This document shows, in pieces, positions 16,635 through 26,516 of a DNA stretch of 64,000 nucleotides. The DNA lies in contig NZ_VHIN01000005.1 of assembly GCF_009805585.1 (NCBI RefSeq), positions 434,001-498,000 on the forward strand, given 5' to 3'. Position 1 is the stretch's first letter. Each line of letters begins with the position of its first letter. Both the position numbers and the translations under genes were made by a program. This stretch comes from Glutamicibacter sp. JC586 (GTDB lineage Bacteria > Actinomycetota > Actinomycetes > Actinomycetales > Micrococcaceae). Under the pieces are notes generated by a model. That model searched no databases and was not told the DNA's origin. It saw only the letters and a program-made list of their open reading frames with translations.

Positions 16635-17909
16635 CTAACTGCGTTGGGCTAGCCGGGCCCAGTCCGCGTCTAGGGTTGCTAGGGTTTGCTCTACGCTGCC
16701 ACCTGTTACCAGTCCTTGCATGTAGTTCTCGAAGGGGATGGTGCGCGGAATCGCTGTCGAAACTCCTTGGTAGATGCGTCCGGTATCGATGTACGGTTGC
16801 ATCTGCTTCAGGCGTGGATCTTTGGTTGGTGGCGAATCTGAACGAACACCAAATCCGAGCGCGGACTCGTTGTAAGCATTCTGGATTTCGGGCTGGCAGA
16901 GGAATGCAAGGAGTTCACGGGCCTCTGCCTTGTGATCGGATTGTTCGGGGATCCACAATGCGAGGTCGAGATTAACCCTGATTTTCAGGTCTCTTGGATC
17001 CTCAGTCATTGGCAGCGGGAAAGTGCCGATGTTGGCGTCGGGATTGGTTTTGGCAATTTCGGGTAGAGCCCAGGGGCCCTGCAAGTACATTGCCGCTTGA
17101 CCATTCGCGAAGGCAAGATTGCCATCCCCGTATCCGCGATTGGCTGCATCGTTGTTGGAGAATTTTGCCAGTTCTTGCATTTTCAGCAGTGGATCAGTGA
17201 AGGCCTTAGAGAAAGTGACAGAGGAGTCAGGTGTGAAGTCGGAGCCGATTTCTCGCAGGTCGGCAAAGTGCTGGTTGATATCAATTGCCCCGCCAATAGA
17301 ATAGTCCGCCAAGCCCTGCGAAGCTGTCCAGGCATCTTTGAATGTGGAGTAGATGGGCGTGATGCCCAAGTCGGACAGCTCACCGCACAGATCCAGCAAT
17401 TCTGAATATCGAGTCGGGATGGAGAGACTGTGTTTCTCAAAAATGTCTTTGTTGTACAGGACAGCAGCACCCATCATGGAGTACGGCAACACCGATGTTC
17501 TGCCGGGGTAATCCGGGTAGAGATCCAGCAACTGCTTGATAAAGGGCGCGTTCATCTTCTGCTGAGGCAGATCTGACAGATCTGAAAGCGCCCCGCGCTC
17601 TTGGAATCGCGCCATTTCGAAGTTGTAGTTCAGGCATCCCAAATCTGGTGGATCATTGCGTGCGAAAGCGGCCGATAGCCCGGCAGTTACTTCGTGAGTT
17701 GCCTTTACGGTGCCTTGAGAGGAATTGAAGCGACCCAGCAGTTCACGAAAGTAAGGGATTACTTCCGGCTTGGACTGGTTGAAACGGATGCCGGCTCGAG
17801 CATCATCCGTGCCGCAGCTGGTTAAAGCCAGTGTTCCGGTTGCCAGCATAGAGGCGATGAAAGACCGCCGTTTCAACGGCCTTGACAAGCCCTCTGATCC
17901 AAAATTCAT
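16635..17909 (-). CDS. Sugar ABC transporter substrate-binding lipoprotein
   Basis: This 424-residue family 1 extracellular solute-binding protein has the signal peptide RRSFIASMLATGTLALTSC, whose cysteine becomes the lipid anchor. Downstream landmarks are VLPYSMMGAAVLYNKDIF and AMYLQGPWALPEI, typical of maltose- and oligosaccharide-binding proteins. Start ATG at 17909 is preferred: GGAG lies six bases upstream, while in-frame ATGs at 17915 and 17942 lack proper spacing. It is the first gene of the operon and faces the ROK regulator across a symmetric operator. Confidence 0.9.
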   Translation of the reverse strand: MNFGSEGLSRPLKRRSFIASMLATGTLALTSCGTDDARAGIRFNQSKPEVIPYFRELLGRFNSSQGTVKATHEVTAGLSAAFARNDPPDLGCLNYNFEMARFQERGALSDLSDLPQQKMNAPFIKQLLDLYPDYPGRTSVLPYSMMGAAVLYNKDIFEKHSLSIPTRYSELLDLCGELSDLGITPIYSTFKDAWTASQGLADYSIGGAIDINQHFADLREIGSDFTPDSSVTFSKAFTDPLLKMQELAKFSNNDAANRGYGDGNLAFANGQAAMYLQGPWALPEIAKTNPDANIGTFPLPMTEDPRDLKIRVNLDLALWIPEQSDHKAEARELLAFLCQPEIQNAYNESALGFGVRSDSPPTKDPRLKQMQPYIDTGRIYQGVSTAIPRTIPFENYMQGLVTGGSVEQTLATLDADWARLAQRS

Positions 17910-17960
17910 GTGCATCTCCAGTGATGAAGTGAAGTGGGTCACTTTATATCCGAAATAAAT

Positions 17961-18003
17961 TTAGCACCTCAATAAACTCACGTCTATACTTTGAACGTGA
18001 GTT
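17961..18003 (+). promoter_or_regulatory. Leaderless promoter and ROK operator
   Basis: TTAGCA (17961-17966), an 18-bp spacer and the perfect -10 TATACT (17985-17990) place the start of transcription at about 17997, exactly the GTG start codon, so the mRNA appears leaderless. The inverted repeat AACTCACGT (17975-17983) / ACGTGAGTT (17995-18003), 9 bp perfect, brackets the -10. A protein bound there would block the ROK gene and probably the divergent sugar operon. Confidence 0.7.
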
Positions 18004-19190
18004 CAGTAAAAAATATTGAAGCGCTGGAACCCGGGTCCGTGGACAGCGCTACAGCACTGCGGAGGCTGAATACCCAACGTGTACTGGATGCCGCGTGGGC
18101 GCGCGAAGCGGTGACCGCAAGCGAGCTCATGTCCCTAACTGGCCTGACTCGCGCGACGGTGCTCAACCAGGCGAAAGAACTGGTGGAATCCGGTTGGCTT
18201 ATCGAAGCCAAAGACACCAGAGCTGCCGGCGCTTACTCCAAGGGGCGTCCGGCGCTGCGCTATGAACTGAACCTGGCTCATCGATTCATTGTGGGAATTG
18301 ACGCAGGGCAACACCGCATCAGCTTGACGCTCAGCGATGTACGGGGGACGCAGAAGTCTCATTGCGAAGCCAAGGTGGACCCGCTTGCGACGGGCGAACA
18401 TCGAGTGCGCGCCACCGAAAAACTACTGACGGAGTTGTTGGCGGAATTCAACATCCGAAAGCTTGCAGCCATCGTGATTGGTGTTCCCGCGCCTGTCGAT
18501 GCCGATGGCATGTCGCCGGACGATGACAATGGTTTTTGGGTCAAGATGAACCCAGACTGGAAAGCAGTCCTCGGTAAATACACCTACCTGCTGAGGGTTG
18601 AAAATGACGCGAACCTGGCTGCCATTGCCGAAATGGAAGATGGCACCGTTGGTTCGTTCGCCTCGTTGATGGTTGGTGAGCGTATCGGCGCGGGCCTAGT
18701 GGTAGATAACCACTTGCTGCGCGGCGTCAAGGGCCTGGCTGGAGAAATGCGATTCCTTTCGCATGTCGCCGGTGTGGGAAACGCTCATGGCCTTGGATCT
18801 CTGGCGCGTGAGCAGGCAAAAACGGCTTTATCGCAAGGGGTCAAAAGCAGCTTGGCGGAATTGCCGGCGGATGAGTTACGTGCGGAAGACGTTTTCCAAG
18901 CAGCGGCCGGGCATGATCAATTAGCTCAAAAAATCCTGGAGTCGCTGGGTGACCGACTGGCCAAGATCAGTGCAGTCATTTCGGGTTTCCTCGGTTTGGA
19001 ACGTGTGGTGCTTTCAGGTGCGATGGCAGAAATACTGGAACCGGTGGTTATGATCGCTCAACGTGAACTCTCCCAGGAGCCGGAACTGACCTGCGTTCAG
19101 CTAACGGCCTCGACTCTGGGTGCTGAAGTTGCGATGCGCGGGGCTGTGGATCTCGGGGTGCAGCTCGTACGCAGCGCAGCGCCGTTCTAG
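17997..19190 (+). CDS. ROK family sugar-responsive repressor
   Basis: This regulator of about 397 residues has an N-terminal winged helix (ASELMSLTGLTRATVLNQAKEL, residues 35-60) fused to a ROK sugar-binding domain (FIVGIDAGQHRISLTLSDV near 100; ENDANLAAIAEME near 200). The zinc motif of sugar-kinase ROK proteins is degenerate: the usual CGCxGC stretch reads AGVGNAHGLG. That points to a regulator without kinase activity. GTG at 17997 is chosen because a strong -10 ends seven bases before it. Divergent from the alpha-glucoside importer, it is most likely that operon's repressor, relieved by sugar. Confidence 0.88.
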   Translation: MSSVKNIEALEPGSVDSATALRRLNTQRVLDAAWAREAVTASELMSLTGLTRATVLNQAKELVESGWLIEAKDTRAAGAYSKGRPALRYELNLAHRFIVGIDAGQHRISLTLSDVRGTQKSHCEAKVDPLATGEHRVRATEKLLTELLAEFNIRKLAAIVIGVPAPVDADGMSPDDDNGFWVKMNPDWKAVLGKYTYLLRVENDANLAAIAEMEDGTVGSFASLMVGERIGAGLVVDNHLLRGVKGLAGEMRFLSHVAGVGNAHGLGSLAREQAKTALSQGVKSSLAELPADELRAEDVFQAAAGHDQLAQKILESLGDRLAKISAVISGFLGLERVVLSGAMAEILEPVVMIAQRELSQEPELTCVQLTASTLGAEVAMRGAVDLGVQLVRSAAPF

Positions 19191-19222
19191 AAGGCAGAAG
19201 AATGCGCTGCCCGAATGAGCGA

Positions 19223-19480
19223 TTAGCGATGGTGATGGACCAGGTAGACCAGCATGGCGATGATCTTGTGGGCGACGATGATCGAAAAAATCCCTGCGCC
19301 GACAAAGCAGCCCAGCCCAATGACATGTACGACGGTCATACCAAAAATGTTGAGGCCTAACGAAGAGTTAATTTGAAAAAGGGTGCCCAAAGACGTCGTC
19401 GCAACGCCTATGATCCACAGGAGAATACCGCACCAAAAAAATACCAAGGTATCGATTCCTGGCTTGCCCCTAACTGCCAT
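19223..19480 (-). CDS. Small membrane protein, unknown
   Basis: This 85-residue protein has two clear hydrophobic helices (LVFFWCGILLWIIGVATT and a longer VVHVIGLGCFVGAGIFSIIVAHKI stretch) and a histidine-rich end (VHHHR). An AGGAGGACC-like Shine-Dalgarno precedes the ATG. I do not recognise a family. It lies between the ROK gene and the MFS gene, convergent with the former. Confidence 0.6.
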   Translation of the reverse strand: MAVRGKPGIDTLVFFWCGILLWIIGVATTSLGTLFQINSSLGLNIFGMTVVHVIGLGCFVGAGIFSIIVAHKIIAMLVYLVHHHR

Positions 19481-19537
19481 GAAGGTCCTCCTGAAAGTAA
19501 ATGTTGACTTGAGTCTATGTAAGAATCAGGTTTCGGT

Positions 19538-20857
19538 CTATGGGGAAACTGGTTCGATCGACGGGGGCTGTACCGCCTGGCGCATGCGTGGCATCAGCAA
19601 TAGGCTGGCCGCCGCGGCAAAGCACAGCATCGCTGCAGTGATCCACGCGGCCAAATAGCTTCCGGTGCTCTCGCGAGACAAGCCCGCGGTCAGCGAACCG
19701 GCGCCAGCCCCAACCATGTGGAAAGCAAAAACCCAACCGAAGACCACGGTCGCCTTCACCGGACCAAAGTACGCTCGGCACAGTGCCACGGTGGGCGGGA
19801 CTGTGGCTACCCAATCTAGACCGTAGAAAATGATGAAGATCCACAACATCGGCTGCACGGTCGGCCCCATGAGCGTGTGCAAGAACAACAGCGAGAGGCC
19901 ACGCAGGAAATAGTAGACGGCAAGCAACAGCCACGGTCGCACGCGGTCGGTGAGCCAGCCGGAGAATACCGTGCCGAGAATATCGAAGATGCCAATCAGC
20001 GCCAGTAAACCTGAAGCGGTGGTGGCCGGCATCCCGTGATCGTGCGCGGCCGGGATGAAGTGGGTTTGAACCAACCCGTTGGTGGACCAACCGCAGATCC
20101 AAAAGGTCATGGCCAGAACCCAGAACGCCGGATAGCGAGCCGAAGAGAAGAGCACTCGTAGGGTTGCGGCTGCCATGGATCCTTGAGGCTTGGGTGCCGG
20201 TGGGGTTGCTTCGCTGGCGCCGTAAGGTAGCACCCCAACCTCTGCGGGCGAGTTGGCAAACGGCCAGCGCAAAAGCGGAATGATCAGTATGGCAAAGGCG
20301 GCAACAATCAGTGCGGCAATCCGCCATGAAGCGCTCTCGATGACATTAACAATCACCGGGAGGAAGAGGAGCTGACCAGCTGCGTTGGCTCCGGAGAAGA
20401 TTCCCATCACCAATCCTCGTCGAGTGCTAAACCAACGGTTGGCGACGGCAGAACCGAAGACCAACGCCATGGCGCCGGTGCCCAAACCGACCAACAGGCC
20501 CCACAAAACCCAAAGGTGCCAATAGGTCGTGATGAATACCGACAGGCCAGCACCCGCAGCAACCAATGCTAGAGCGACCATGGCGACCTTGCGCATGGAA
20601 TACCGTTCTAACAAGGTGGCAGCAAATGGGGCGGCCAACCCGTAGACCACCAAATTGATGGTGACTGCGGTGGAAAGTTGGGTGCGTTGCCAGCCAAATT
20701 CGGATTCTAGTGGTTCAAAGAACGCGCCCGTTGTGGAACGAAAGGCCGCGGTCGCTACTAAGGCCAAGGTGGTGATGATGGCGACCAGCCACGCGCGATG
20801 CAGACGCGGCGCGGGCGCTGATGAGGGAGTTGGCGCGGGTTCGTTCGGGTCGCTCAT
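19538..20857 (-). CDS. MFS transporter, monocarboxylate/oxalate-formate type
   Basis: This 12-helix carrier of about 439 residues has a proline-rich N-terminus. FRSTTGAFFEPLESEFGW after helix 1, and the pattern of helices 4-5 (GLGTGAMALVFGSAVANRWF, RRGLVMGIFSGANAAGQL), are typical of the MCT/OFA branch that carries organic acids. ATG at 20857 is preferred to a TTG at 20881. It lies 57 bp behind the CitE-like gene in the same direction, so it may import an acid degraded by that operon (inference). Confidence 0.8.
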   Translation of the reverse strand: MSDPNEPAPTPSSAPAPRLHRAWLVAIITTLALVATAAFRSTTGAFFEPLESEFGWQRTQLSTAVTINLVVYGLAAPFAATLLERYSMRKVAMVALALVAAGAGLSVFITTYWHLWVLWGLLVGLGTGAMALVFGSAVANRWFSTRRGLVMGIFSGANAAGQLLFLPVIVNVIESASWRIAALIVAAFAILIIPLLRWPFANSPAEVGVLPYGASEATPPAPKPQGSMAAATLRVLFSSARYPAFWVLAMTFWICGWSTNGLVQTHFIPAAHDHGMPATTASGLLALIGIFDILGTVFSGWLTDRVRPWLLLAVYYFLRGLSLLFLHTLMGPTVQPMLWIFIIFYGLDWVATVPPTVALCRAYFGPVKATVVFGWVFAFHMVGAGAGSLTAGLSRESTGSYLAAWITAAMLCFAAAASLLLMPRMRQAVQPPSIEPVSP

Positions 20858-20914
20858 GAACCAAGCATCACACCGGATCAAACTAGGCGCATAGTTGATG
20901 ACAGCCGGCGACGT

Positions 20915-21730
20915 TCAACCCAGCCTCGCGGCGCTGGCCAGGGTAGCCCGCGCCTGGCGGAGCAGGGGTTCGTCGACCATTTTCCCGTCCAAAGAAAAGA
21001 CACCTGGATGAGCTTTAGCTTCGGTGAGAATCCGTTCGGCGAGTTGTACTTCGGCTGGAGTTGGCGCGTAGGCCTGCCGAATGATCTGCATCTGGTTGGG
21101 ATGGATCGAGGCTTTGGCAGCGAAGCCCGAGGCCTTGGCATCCTGGGCTTCGAGGAACAATCCTTGAGTGTCCGGGATGTCCAAGTAGACCGAGTCAATG
21201 GCGGCCTTGCCCTGCGCGGAGGCATGGATCAACACTTGGGAACGCGCAAAACTGGCCACCAGACGGTAACTGCCATCATCATGGCGCGATGAGGTTCCGC
21301 CTAGCGAGGCAATCAGGTCTTCAGCACCCCACATTAACGCCACGACATTTGGTGCCGCTGCAATCTGTGCCACGTTGGCGATCCCGGCCGCCGTTTCGCA
21401 CAGGGCCACCACCGAATAGTCCGCCAGCTGGGCTGGTTCTGCTGATGATTCCGCCTTGGGGAGCATTACCGTGGTGTAGCTGGTGCTCTTGAGCGCTTCG
21501 AGATCGCGGGCGAAATGTTCGGTGTCCACTGGGTTGACGCGCACGATGGTGCACGCCGGGTCCAGATCGCTCTCGCGCAGGGCACGTCGAGCGGCTTCCT
21601 TGTTACCTTGGGCGACGGCATCTTCTAAATCAATGATCACAGCGTCGGCCCGGCTGGCCGCCTTGGCATAGCGTTCTGGTCGGTCGGCCGGGCAGAAGAG
21701 GATGGCTGGACCCATCATGAACTCACTCAT
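20915..21730 (-). CDS. CitE-like acyl-CoA lyase (HpcH/HpaI superfamily)
   Basis: This 271-residue TIM-barrel lyase is related to citrate lyase beta but stands without citrate lyase alpha or gamma. It has GPAILFCPADRPERYAKA, the metal and CoA site VIIDLEDAV, LCETAAGIANV with the metal-binding glutamate, and WGAEDL. The ATG overlaps the end of the MaoC gene by eight bases. In mycobacteria the equivalent gene beside AccA1/AccD1 (Rv2498c) acts on HMG-CoA and citramalyl-CoA in leucine and itaconate breakdown. The same role fits here by gene order, but is not proven by residues. Confidence 0.85.
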   Translation of the reverse strand: MSEFMMGPAILFCPADRPERYAKAASRADAVIIDLEDAVAQGNKEAARRALRESDLDPACTIVRVNPVDTEHFARDLEALKSTSYTTVMLPKAESSAEPAQLADYSVVALCETAAGIANVAQIAAAPNVVALMWGAEDLIASLGGTSSRHDDGSYRLVASFARSQVLIHASAQGKAAIDSVYLDIPDTQGLFLEAQDAKASGFAAKASIHPNQMQIIRQAYAPTPAEVQLAERILTEAKAHPGVFSLDGKMVDEPLLRQARATLASAARLG

Positions 21731-22226
21731 GCTCTGCCGCCTTTGCTTGTTCATGCGCCGCCTTGGTCCACATCAAACAGGTGCGGGTGGCGGTGGCGAC
21801 AATCTCCCCGTGCTGGTTGCTTCCGGTATGAGTCATTGACGCCAGTCCCTGTCCTGGGCGTGACTTTGAGGGGCGCAGTTCGGTGATCTCGGTTTCGGTG
21901 TACAGGGTGTCACCGTGGAACATCGGATGCGGGAAACGCACATCGCTGATACCCAGCTGCCCGATGATGGTGCCTTCGGTCAGCTGAGCTACCGACTGGC
22001 CAATCATCGTGCTGAGGGTCAGCAAGGAATTGATCAGTGGTTTGCCAAAGGGCTGGGTGGCAGCCCACGCGGCATCCAGATGCAATCCCTGATTGTTCAT
22101 GGTCATCGTGGTGAAGGCGATGTTATCCGCTTCGCTCAACGTGCGCCCGGGCTTGTGCGCGTAGATGGCGCCGAGGACCAACTCGTCAAAATACAGTCCG
22201 CGCTGTTCGATTCGCTGCCCGCTCAT
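21723..22226 (-). CDS. MaoC-like acyl-CoA dehydratase
   Basis: This 167-residue hot-dog fold protein has the MaoC-type hydratase motif spread over SEADNIAFTTMTMNNQGLHLD and the following FGKPLINSLLTLS. The HPMFHGDTLY stretch is also typical. It hydrates an enoyl-CoA between the carboxylase and the lyase. The nearest gene-order relative is mycobacterial Rv2499c, described as an itaconyl-CoA hydratase. It overlaps both neighbours (four bases and eight bases), so translation is coupled. Confidence 0.85.
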   Translation of the reverse strand: MSGQRIEQRGLYFDELVLGAIYAHKPGRTLSEADNIAFTTMTMNNQGLHLDAAWAATQPFGKPLINSLLTLSTMIGQSVAQLTEGTIIGQLGISDVRFPHPMFHGDTLYTETEITELRPSKSRPGQGLASMTHTGSNQHGEIVATATRTCLMWTKAAHEQAKAAEHE

Positions 22227-24232
22227 ACTGATGGCTCCTTTACTTCTTGTTGTACTGGTTCCACGGTGGCGATGACTTGTTTGGCTTTGACCAGATCTCC
22301 GGCCTTGAGTCCAGTCATATGCACGATGCCGTCGGCCGGAGCTACCAATTGATGTTCCATCTTCATGGCTTCCACAATGGCCAGTACCTGCCCGGAGACG
22401 ACGTTCTGCCCATCACTGACCGATACCGAAATCACCGTGCCGGGCATAGGGGATTGCACGTCTGGGGAGTAATGCCCTGATTCTTTGGCTAGGGTGGCTA
22501 GCTGTCGTTCGAGGACTTCTTCTCGTGAGAGTTGCCGCAGGGCGGCGCCCCAACCCTGCCCGCACAGCCATAGGGTGCCATCGGGGGCGAAGACATGGTT
22601 AACGCCCGTTGGTTGTGCACTGATGGTGAACTCTTCACCGTTCACCAGAACCAGCGACGTATCAGCGTCGCGGGTCAACGAGGTCTCGATGATGTTCTCA
22701 GCAGTATCAAAATGGGCGGTGATGGCCCGAGTTCCTTGCAGTCGCCAGCCATCACGAGCACCCCAGGCGGTGGGTGCTGCCGGTTCCTGGTGATGCGCCA
22801 GGTGCGCGGCCAGAGCAAGCTCGTACCCACCAAGAGTTCGGAAGGTGAACTGCGGCATCTTGCGCTCGATCAGGTTGGTATCCAACCGCCCTGCGGCCAC
22901 ATCATCATCGGCCAAGAGTAGGCGAAGATACTCAATGTTGGTGAGCACCCCAAAAACTTCGGTTTCTTCTAGGGCGCGATCCAGACGGGTGAGTGCTTCG
23001 GTGCGGTCCTGGCCCCAAGAGATCAGTTTAGAAAGCATCGGGTCGTAGTGGGCACTGATTTCTAGCCCGTCACGTAGAGAGGAATCCACGCGAATACCTG
23101 AGGGTTCACGTACCTTGAGCACCGTACCGGTGGATGGCAAAAATCCTGCTGAAGGGTCTTCGGCGTAGAGACGGGCCTCGATGGCGTGACCTGCCAGTGA
23201 CACCTGGTCTTGGGTGAAATCCAAGGGCTGGCCGGCGGCGATGCGTACCTGCGAGGCGACCAGATCTAGCTTCTGCCCATGCACTCGCACTACTTCTTCG
23301 GTGACCGGGTGTTCGACCTGCAGGCGCGTATTCATCTCCATGAAGAAGAACTCGTCGGGGTTCTCATTGCTGAGTAAAAACTCGACCGTACCCGCCCCAA
23401 CGTATCCCACCGATTGGGCTGCGGCCACCGCGGCAGCTCCGATGCGCTCGCGCAGCTGCGCACCGTGTTTTAGGTTCTCAAAGAGCGGGGCAGGGGCTTC
23501 CTCGATGACCTTTTGGTGCCGGCGCTGCAAGGAACATTCACGTTCACCTAGGTGCACCGTGTTTCCGTGGGCATCTGCCAGGATCTGCACCTCGATATGC
23601 CGGGGATTGCGCACCAAGCGTTCGAGGAACAAGGTGTCATCGCCAAAGGCGTTGCGCGCGGTACGCCGCGCACTGGCTAAGGCTTCTGGTAAGTGTTCGG
23701 CGGATTCCACGGCGAACATTCCCTTGCCACCGCCACCGGCCGATGGTTTGATCAGCAGCGGGAAACCGACCTTGGATGCGGCAGACAAAAGTTGCTCATC
23801 GCTCAGTCCCGGTTCGGCGATGCCGGGCACCACGGGCACCTGGTGGGACTGCACATGGTTTTTGGAACGGATCTTGTCGCCCATGAGGTTGATGGAGTCC
23901 ACCGGTGGGCCAATGAATGCGATGCCGGCAGTTTCCAGCGCGCGGGCGAAGTCCACGTTTTCCGAAAGGAATCCGTAACCAGGGTGCACCGCTTGGGCGC
24001 CTGTTTGCTGGCAGGCCTTGATGACAGCGTCGATGTTCAGATAGCTTTCCGACGCGGCAGCACTGCCAAGCCGCACCGCGATATCCGCGTGGGACACATG
24101 CAGAGCCCCGGCGTCGGCATCCGAGTACACGGCGACCGATCTAATGCCTAGCGCGCGTAGGGTGCGGATGATTCGTACGGCGATTTCACCGCGGTTGGCA
24201 ACAAGGACCGTGTCAAAAAGTTGGGTGTTCAT
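22223..24232 (-). CDS. Acyl-CoA carboxylase alpha subunit (biotin carboxylase + carrier)
   Basis: This 669-residue protein carboxylates its own biotin using ATP and bicarbonate. Biotin carboxylase comes first (VLVANRGEIAVRIIRTL; ATP loop KPSAGGGGKGM near 165; EMNTRLQVEHPVTEE), then a linker and a C-terminal carrier domain whose EAMKMEH holds the biotinylated lysine, about 40 residues from the end. With the beta subunit just upstream it forms a carboxylase of the 3-methylcrotonyl-CoA type, as in the mycobacterial AccA1/AccD1 pair. Substrate is inferred from gene order. Confidence 0.93.
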   Translation of the reverse strand: MNTQLFDTVLVANRGEIAVRIIRTLRALGIRSVAVYSDADAGALHVSHADIAVRLGSAAASESYLNIDAVIKACQQTGAQAVHPGYGFLSENVDFARALETAGIAFIGPPVDSINLMGDKIRSKNHVQSHQVPVVPGIAEPGLSDEQLLSAASKVGFPLLIKPSAGGGGKGMFAVESAEHLPEALASARRTARNAFGDDTLFLERLVRNPRHIEVQILADAHGNTVHLGERECSLQRRHQKVIEEAPAPLFENLKHGAQLRERIGAAAVAAAQSVGYVGAGTVEFLLSNENPDEFFFMEMNTRLQVEHPVTEEVVRVHGQKLDLVASQVRIAAGQPLDFTQDQVSLAGHAIEARLYAEDPSAGFLPSTGTVLKVREPSGIRVDSSLRDGLEISAHYDPMLSKLISWGQDRTEALTRLDRALEETEVFGVLTNIEYLRLLLADDDVAAGRLDTNLIERKMPQFTFRTLGGYELALAAHLAHHQEPAAPTAWGARDGWRLQGTRAITAHFDTAENIIETSLTRDADTSLVLVNGEEFTISAQPTGVNHVFAPDGTLWLCGQGWGAALRQLSREEVLERQLATLAKESGHYSPDVQSPMPGTVISVSVSDGQNVVSGQVLAIVEAMKMEHQLVAPADGIVHMTGLKAGDLVKAKQVIATVEPVQQEVKEPSV

Positions 24233-24247
24233 GGTGTTCTCCTCGCC

Positions 24248-25852
24248 TTACATCCGGAACAGGCCGAAGCTGGTCTCTGGGATTGGTGCGCGGGCGCAAA
24301 CATCTAGGGCCAGGCCCAGTACTCGGCGGGTATCGGCCGGGTCGATGACCCCGTCGTCCCACAACCGTGCGGTGGAGTAGTACGGGTTGCCCTGCGTCTC
24401 ATACTGCTCTTTGATGGGCGCCTTGAAACGTTCCTCGTCCTCGGCGCTCCAGGTCTCGCCGGAGGCTTCGATGCCATCGCGCTTGACCGTGGCCAGCACG
24501 GAGGATGCCTGATTTCCGCCCATGACCGAGATGCGCGCATTCGGCCACATCCATAAGAAGCGGGGGGAGTAGGCGCGCCCGCACATGGAGTAGTTGCCGG
24601 CGCCGAAGGAGCCTCCGATGATCACGGTCAGCTTGGGGACCCGGGCGGTGGCCACGGCGGTGACCATTTTCGCCCCGTGCTTGGCGATGCCATCAGCCTC
24701 GTAGTCGCGGCCCACCATGAACCCGGCAAGGTTCTGCAAGAAGATCAGCGGGATGCCGCGCTGGTCGCAGAGTTCGATGAAGTGGGCGCCCTTCATCGCG
24801 GACTCGGAGAAGAGCACCCCGTTGTTGGCGATGATCCCCACCTGGTGTCCATGGATATGGCCGAAGCCGGTGACCAAGGTGGTGCCGTACTCGGCTTTGA
24901 ACTCGTGGAAGGCGCTGCCATCCACAAGCCGGGCGATGACCTCATGCACGTCGTAGGGGGCGTTGACATCCACCGGGACCACTCCGGCCAGTTCGCTGCC
25001 CGGGTAGAGCGGCTCGGCGACCTGGGCCTCGATGTTCCACGCCGGGGCGGGGTTGGGCGGCAGGGTGGAGATGATGTCGCGGATGATCATCAGCGCGTGT
25101 TCGTCATTCTCGGCCAGGTGATCCACTACGCCGGAAGTCTTGGCGTGTAACTCCCCGCCGCCGAGTTCTTCGGCCGTGACGATTTCGCCGATGGCGGCCT
25201 TCACCAATGGTGGGCCGCCGAGGAAGATGGTGCCCTGGTTGCGTACGATCACCGTCTCGTCGCTCATCGCCGGCACGTAGGCGCCGCCCGCGGTGCAAGA
25301 ACCGAGTACCGCTGCCAGTTGCGGGATTTTCTTGGCGGAAAGCTGCGCTTGGTTGTAGAAGATGCGTCCAAAGTGATCGCGGTCCGGGAAGACCTCGTCT
25401 TGCATGGGCAGGAAGGCGCCGCCCGAGTCCACCAAGTAGATGCACGGCAGGTGGTTTTCGAGGGCGATTTCTTGGGCGCGCAGATGCTTTTTGACCGTCA
25501 TAGGGAAGTAGGTTCCGCCCTTGACCGTGGCGTCGTTGGCGATGACTAGGACCTGTCGGCCGTGCACCAACCCGATGCCGGCGATCACTCCGGCGCCGGG
25601 GCTGGAACCGTCGTACATGTCCTCTGCGGCCAACGGTGCGATCTCTAAAAACGGTGAGCCAGCGTCGAGTAATTGATTCACGCGTTCTCGGGGTAGTAGC
25701 TTGCCACGGGCAACGTGGCGAGCCCGGGATTTTTCCGGGCCACCCAGAGCAGCACGGGCTAGACGTTCTTGAAGCTCGGCGATCAACGGTGCGTTGGAGG
25801 CAACGTTCTTCTCAAAATCTGCCGGGTCCGGTTGGGATGAAAGCGTCTTCAC
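24248..25852 (-). CDS. Acyl-CoA carboxylase beta subunit (carboxyltransferase)
   Basis: This 534-residue carboxyltransferase has two crotonase-like halves and transfers carboxyl from biotin to an acyl-CoA. Visible parts are [57 protein letters not shown] and, in the C-half, GFMVGRDYE and [15 protein letters not shown]. These blocks are those of methylcrotonyl-CoA carboxylase beta rather than propionyl-CoA carboxylase. It is first in the operon, overlapping the end of the TetR gene by four bases. Confidence 0.92.
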   Translation of the reverse strand: MKTLSSQPDPADFEKNVASNAPLIAELQERLARAALGGPEKSRARHVARGKLLPRERVNQLLDAGSPFLEIAPLAAEDMYDGSSPGAGVIAGIGLVHGRQVLVIANDATVKGGTYFPMTVKKHLRAQEIALENHLPCIYLVDSGGAFLPMQDEVFPDRDHFGRIFYNQAQLSAKKIPQLAAVLGSCTAGGAYVPAMSDETVIVRNQGTIFLGGPPLVKAAIGEIVTAEELGGGELHAKTSGVVDHLAENDEHALMIIRDIISTLPPNPAPAWNIEAQVAEPLYPGSELAGVVPVDVNAPYDVHEVIARLVDGSAFHEFKAEYGTTLVTGFGHIHGHQVGIIANNGVLFSESAMKGAHFIELCDQRGIPLIFLQNLAGFMVGRDYEADGIAKHGAKMVTAVATARVPKLTVIIGGSFGAGNYSMCGRAYSPRFLWMWPNARISVMGGNQASSVLATVKRDGIEASGETWSAEDEERFKAPIKEQYETQGNPYYSTARLWDDGVIDPADTRRVLGLALDVCARAPIPETSFGLFRM

Positions 25853-26493
25853 TTTTTCAGTCCTTGTAGTTCGGGTTCGCTGGCGATCGCTAAGGGGATC
25901 GGAAGTTGGTTGGCGGCCAGTGGGAATTCGTCAGTGACCGCGAGCATGCGCATGGCCAAGGAAATGAAGTTCAGCTGCACTTCAGGCAGGGTGAGCCGTC
26001 CATCGGGTCGGTACCAGTGGGAGACTCCGGTGCCCATTTCCATGATGGCCAGCCGGGCGATGCCCAGATCCACGGTATTAAAGACCCCTTGGTTTTTTCC
26101 CTCGCGCAAAGCGCTGGCGAAGAGTTGCTCGTAGTCATCGCGGAGGGCTTGCATGTGCTGGCGGTGCTCGGCGGATAGCGCGCGCATTTCATGTTCGGCG
26201 ACGCGAGAAGTCTGCGGATTAGTGGCGGTGAAGCCCACGTGGAATGCAACCAGCAGGGCTACCTGACGTACTGGGTCGTGGGTGCCCGACAGTGTTTGGG
26301 TGGCTCCATCGATCATTGAGGTGAGGCAGTTTTTGATGATGCCCACCAGCAGTTCTTCCTTGCCGCCGACGTAGTGGTAGAGCGTTGCCGAATTCAGTCC
26401 CACCGCGGTGCCCAGCTCGCGGATGCCGGTTGCGGCAAATCCGCGTTGCGCAAAGCAGGACACCGCTGCTTGCTGGACTTTACCCAGTTCCAA
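25849..26493 (-). CDS. TetR family repressor of the acyl-CoA operon
   Basis: This 214-residue regulator has the N-terminal DNA-binding region [18 protein letters not shown] then [21 protein letters not shown]. The start is probably TTG at 26493: AGGTGG lies six bases upstream, and sequence before it does not look like this family. The ligand domain likely senses an acyl-CoA, as in similar mycobacterial regulators. It heads the operon and overlaps the carboxyltransferase gene. A perfect 12-bp palindrome at 26517-26528 is the likely operator. Confidence 0.85.
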   Translation of the reverse strand: MELGKVQQAAVSCFAQRGFAATGIRELGTAVGLNSATLYHYVGGKEELLVGIIKNCLTSMIDGATQTLSGTHDPVRQVALLVAFHVGFTATNPQTSRVAEHEMRALSAEHRQHMQALRDDYEQLFASALREGKNQGVFNTVDLGIARLAIMEMGTGVSHWYRPDGRLTLPEVQLNFISLAMRMLAVTDEFPLAANQLPIPLAIASEPELQGLKK

Positions 26494-26516
26494 TGGACAC
26501 CACCTTGTGTTCCCAA

